The position numbers and the translations under genes were made by a program. The notes under the pieces are model-generated. The model had not been told where the DNA came from. It did no database searches and saw nothing but the letters and a program-made list of their open reading frames with translations. From NCBI RefSeq assembly GCF_016587415.1, contig NZ_BNJI01000001.1, positions 1,155,501 to 1,219,500 on the forward strand: a stretch of 64,000 nucleotides of DNA, given 5' to 3'. The DNA comes from Ktedonobacter sp. SOSP1-85 (GTDB lineage Bacteria > Chloroflexota > Ktedonobacteria > Ktedonobacterales > Ktedonobacteraceae). Position 1 is the stretch's first letter; each line of letters starts with the position of its first letter. This document shows, one piece after another, positions 61,585 to 64,000 of the stretch.

Positions 61585-62391
61585 TTAGGGAGTAGGGCTA
61601 TTAAAACGGTGGCGCATGATGTTGTTATGCCCGGTCTGGGTCAGGTCCTGGTAGGCGGGAAAGAGATGTTCAGCGGGCGGTGTCAGCGGCTCCTTCGCGG
61701 GTAACACACGCCAGGAGCGCTCACCGGGGGCATTCCCCTCCTGAGCCAGCACATCGCTTCCAAACCTATTCATGAGCGTCATGTTCAAGCAAGCCAGCGC
61801 TTGATGAGGAACATAACTATACAGGGGCGTATCCAGAAGCGCCAGTTGCAGCTCAATCTGTTCCGGGAGATGTCCATACCGCTCGCAAGCTGCGTGAACC
61901 TCTGCGCTTAGCTCCTCACGAGAGAGAGAGAACAACCGATCAAGCGCGAGAAACAAATTAAAGCCACGATTCAGTAAAATAGTGCGCCCATGCAATAGAC
62001 GTCTCTCCAGGCCATCATTCTGATGCCGCAAACGCCCTTGCTCAATCTGACGCGTCAGATCGGAGAAAGGGAGGGTGTCAAGCTTACGTTGCAAGAAAGC
62101 GATTACACTGGCGCTATCGCCGTTGACTTGCCATTCGCGCAGCAGTTCCAGGCAACGCCGGCCCTCATATATTTTATGCGAATGAGGCACACTTAAAAGA
62201 TAGCCCTTACAATCACAGATCCAGCGTGCATGCAAATAGTACACAATATCTCCGACAGAGCAGGAGACAAAGCGTTTCTGGCCATGGGCCTCCTGCACAA
62301 AGCGAAAACACTGCTCAAACTCCGGTCGCAGTTCTTCAAATGCCGCCAACTTCTGGCGCACAACCTCCTGCCCCAAAGCCATATCAGTCAT
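61585..62391 (-). CDS. Unknown protein, 268 residues
   Basis: Start at 62391 because AAAGGAGG lies just upstream; the longer frame adds six residues. Mostly alpha-helical and charged, with Cys residues near FVSCSVGDIVYYLHARWICDCKGYLL (about 42-67). No signal peptide, membrane span or known enzyme motif. The region LLHGRTILLNRGFNLFLALDRLFSLS (about 132-157) is rich in leucine. I do not recognise it. The C terminus lies next to the triple repeat. Confidence 0.65.
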   Translation of the reverse strand: MTDMALGQEVVRQKLAAFEELRPEFEQCFRFVQEAHGQKRFVSCSVGDIVYYLHARWICDCKGYLLSVPHSHKIYEGRRCLELLREWQVNGDSASVIAFLQRKLDTLPFSDLTRQIEQGRLRHQNDGLERRLLHGRTILLNRGFNLFLALDRLFSLSREELSAEVHAACERYGHLPEQIELQLALLDTPLYSYVPHQALACLNMTLMNRFGSDVLAQEGNAPGERSWRVLPAKEPLTPPAEHLFPAYQDLTQTGHNNIMRHRFNSPTP

Positions 62392-62610
62392 ACCAGCCTC
62401 CTTTAGCAAACACCTCTATCCTTCTTATGCGGAACCTACCATCTTCATCACGAACGAACCATAAGAAGCGTTACGAACACCTCTCATGCTAAAACTATTT
62501 ATCTTGTCACGTTGTAGAGGTTTGATACGTGCCATACTAGAGAAGAGATACATCTCGCGAGATACTGACCCCGTGCGCAAGAACGGGACAATTTGTAATC
62601 GGAGAAGGAT

Positions 62611-63090
62611 ATGGATGATATGAAACGCAACAACGAGGACCAGGCCAACGTCATAGCCCCGCCACCACTGCTCTACGCCGGCACATTCCTTTTTGGTCTC
62701 TACCTGGATTCATGGCTTCCACTGCGCCTGATTCCACGCGCGGCACGCTCCTTCGTTGGCGGAGCCTTCCTTGGTATCGGCCTGACCACAGGCATCATGG
62801 CCATACGCGAGATGCGCAAGGCGGATACGGCACTGCAACCCACCAGACCCACCACAACCATCGTTCAACATGGACCCTACCGGCTCACACGCAACCCTAT
62901 CTATAGCGCCTTCACCTTATTCTATGCTGGACTCGCGCTCATCATGAATCGCGTCTGGCCATTGCTACTGCTACCAGCCTTACTACGTGTTATACGTATC
63001 GGCGTGATTGAACGAGAAGAAAAGTACCTGGAAAAGAAGTTTGGCGCGGAATATATCAGCTACAAAGAGCGTGTTCCTCGCTGGCTCTAA
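62611..63090 (+). CDS. Isoprenylcysteine carboxyl methyltransferase (ICMT)-like membrane protein
   Basis: 159 residues, GGAGAAGGA before the ATG. Three or four membrane spans. The conserved C-terminal pattern HGPYRLTRNPIYSAF (about 87-101) and IEREEKYLEKKFGAEYISYKERVPRWL (about 132-159) define the ICMT/phospholipid methyltransferase superfamily (PEMT-like), which uses S-adenosyl-methionine at the membrane. The acceptor, lipid or thiol, is unknown. Monocistronic. Confidence 0.88.
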   Translation: MDDMKRNNEDQANVIAPPPLLYAGTFLFGLYLDSWLPLRLIPRAARSFVGGAFLGIGLTTGIMAIREMRKADTALQPTRPTTTIVQHGPYRLTRNPIYSAFTLFYAGLALIMNRVWPLLLLPALLRVIRIGVIEREEKYLEKKFGAEYISYKERVPRWL

Positions 63091-63209
63091 AGGAAAGCGA
63101 CTCAGTTCTACTTGTATCTTTTGCCTCCTGCCTCACCATTTGGAACCCTTCTTTATGAGGGTTCGTGGTATACAGTGTAAGTTGTGCTCAAGTAAGAGGG
63201 GAGACATGT

Positions 63210-63953
63210 GTGAAGCGAACCAGCCAATCTACACGCGATCCCAGAGATTATGGCTATCCGATTGCTGACATTGCAGTCCTTTCTGCGAAAGCGGTCGAAG
63301 TCACAAAGCGGTTAACGCAGCTTTACGGGGAGTTACCTTTTTCCAGCAAAGACCCGATGAGTATGCTGGTCGAAATCCTCCTTTCGCATCGTACTTATGA
63401 CGCGCAAACAGATGCGGCATATGAGAATCTGTTGAAGCACTTTGGCTCGTGGGAAGCAGTACGAGACGCACCAACACCAGAAGTCCAGGAGACAATTGCG
63501 AATGTCAACTTTCCTGAAGTGAAAGCGCCTCGTATTCAAGCAGTACTCCGTCAAATTACACAGGAGAGGGGAAGCCTTAACCTTGACTTTTTATGCGGCT
63601 TACCTCTTGAAGAGAGTGTAGCATGGCTCAATCGTTTTGAAGGAGTAGGGCCGAAAACGACGGCCTGCGTTTTGCTCTTCTCATGTAAGCGTCCTATCCT
63701 TCCAGTTGATGCCCACGTCGCGCGCACCTCTATCCGGCTCGGTTTGATCGGGAAGAGAGTATCAGCAGAGACGGCTCATACTCTCCTACAAGCGCTTTTG
63801 CCACAGGATGCTCGCAGTATTTATGATTTTCATAAAGCATTGCTTCGTCATGGGCAACGAATTTGTGTTTTTGAGCGTCCTCGCTGCAAACAATGCGTTC
63901 TTACTGACATCTGCGATTATTATAAAACACTAACAAGCCAAGCCAAACAGTGA
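63210..63953 (+). CDS. Endonuclease III-like DNA glycosylase
   Basis: 247 residues from a GTG at 63210 with AAGAGGGGAG upstream; earlier in-frame starts lack a site. The HhH-GPD domain spans about 35-215: MLVEILLSHRTYDAQTDAAYENL, the hairpin FEGVGPKTTACVLLF with its catalytic lysine, and PVDAHVART with the catalytic Asp. A C-terminal [4Fe-4S] cluster is C-x6-C-x2-C-x5-C (CVFERPRCKQCVLTDIC). It removes damaged pyrimidines and nicks DNA. The LSHRTYD variation of the LSAQTTD loop may shift substrate range. Confidence 0.9.
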   Translation: MKRTSQSTRDPRDYGYPIADIAVLSAKAVEVTKRLTQLYGELPFSSKDPMSMLVEILLSHRTYDAQTDAAYENLLKHFGSWEAVRDAPTPEVQETIANVNFPEVKAPRIQAVLRQITQERGSLNLDFLCGLPLEESVAWLNRFEGVGPKTTACVLLFSCKRPILPVDAHVARTSIRLGLIGKRVSAETAHTLLQALLPQDARSIYDFHKALLRHGQRICVFERPRCKQCVLTDICDYYKTLTSQAKQ

Positions 63954-63968
63954 ACGATAAAAAATAAA

Positions 63969-63996
63969 AGAGGAAGAGGCGTACGCTTCTTCCTCT
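63969..63996 (+). terminator. Hairpin after the endonuclease gene
   Basis: AGAGGAAGAGGCGT pairs with ACGCTTCTTCCTCT with one mismatch, 15 bp after the stop; a T tract, if any, lies beyond the window. Confidence 0.55.
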
Positions 63997-64000
63997 CATC

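Overview
The window most likely comes from a member of the Chloroflexota, probably class Ktedonobacteria. This is inferred from the mix of gene families (many zinc-ribbon, WD40 and multi-membrane proteins, T-box and ZTP riboswitch regulation, ISKra4-like and TnpB elements) and from intergenic DNA full of palindromes. No rRNA or tRNA gene was seen, so the placement is not proven. Genes are mostly bacterial housekeeping and biosynthesis, moderately GC-rich, with good Shine-Dalgarno sites.

Layout. 0-2 kb: edge ORF and a complete ISKra4-type insertion sequence with 9-bp target duplication. 2-9 kb: MerR regulator with a divergent small Cys-pair protein and a textbook 19-bp-spacer MerR promoter, a DinB protein, an autoregulated PadR regulator with collagen-like GPFG repeats, a DUF3307 membrane protein, an O-antigen-ligase-like protein and a DtxR-family metal regulator. 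9-21.3 kb: secreted LysM/transglycosylase, then an aromatic amino acid block. It opens with a promoter and a T-box leader before trpS and continues trpE-trpG-trpD-trpCF-trpB-(B3/B4 gene)-trpA-aroH-DAHP synthase, so tRNA-Trp charging may control synthetase and pathway together. 21.3-31.6 kb: ZTP riboswitch with terminator before an alanine-glyoxylate-type aminotransferase, QueD, SCP2, an excisionase-like HTH protein, DUF1786, GH15, TypA and a thioesterase. 31.8-39.5 kb: three genes of unknown function, including a 1699-residue membrane protein with internal 98-residue repeats. 39.7-48 kb: S9 peptidase, MFS exporter, Vgb-like lipoprotein overlapping mtaB, DUF2085, glutaredoxin, and a peroxiredoxin pair of which one has lost its 5' end. 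48.1-51.6 kb: decayed ORFs, a stand-alone TnpB element and a glycosidase that seems to lack its signal peptide. 51.7-55.6 kb: NAD synthesis operon nadB-nadC-nadA with a candidate operator. 55.9-64 kb: YjbQ, a WD40 protein, ComB, an ABC exporter, an unknown gene, an ICMT-like methyltransferase and an endonuclease III homologue.

The most unusual feature is the intergenic DNA. Three kinds of repeat recur: (A) about 65-90 bp palindromic elements just upstream of gene starts (five copies); (B) long, often perfect palindromes with 23-37 bp arms, each with its own arm sequence, mostly after genes and several next to a short conserved hairpin GCGCCTGCGGCGC; (C) an 84-bp double-hairpin unit, once alone and three times in tandem. 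These explain most gaps and may be an undescribed class of extragenic element.
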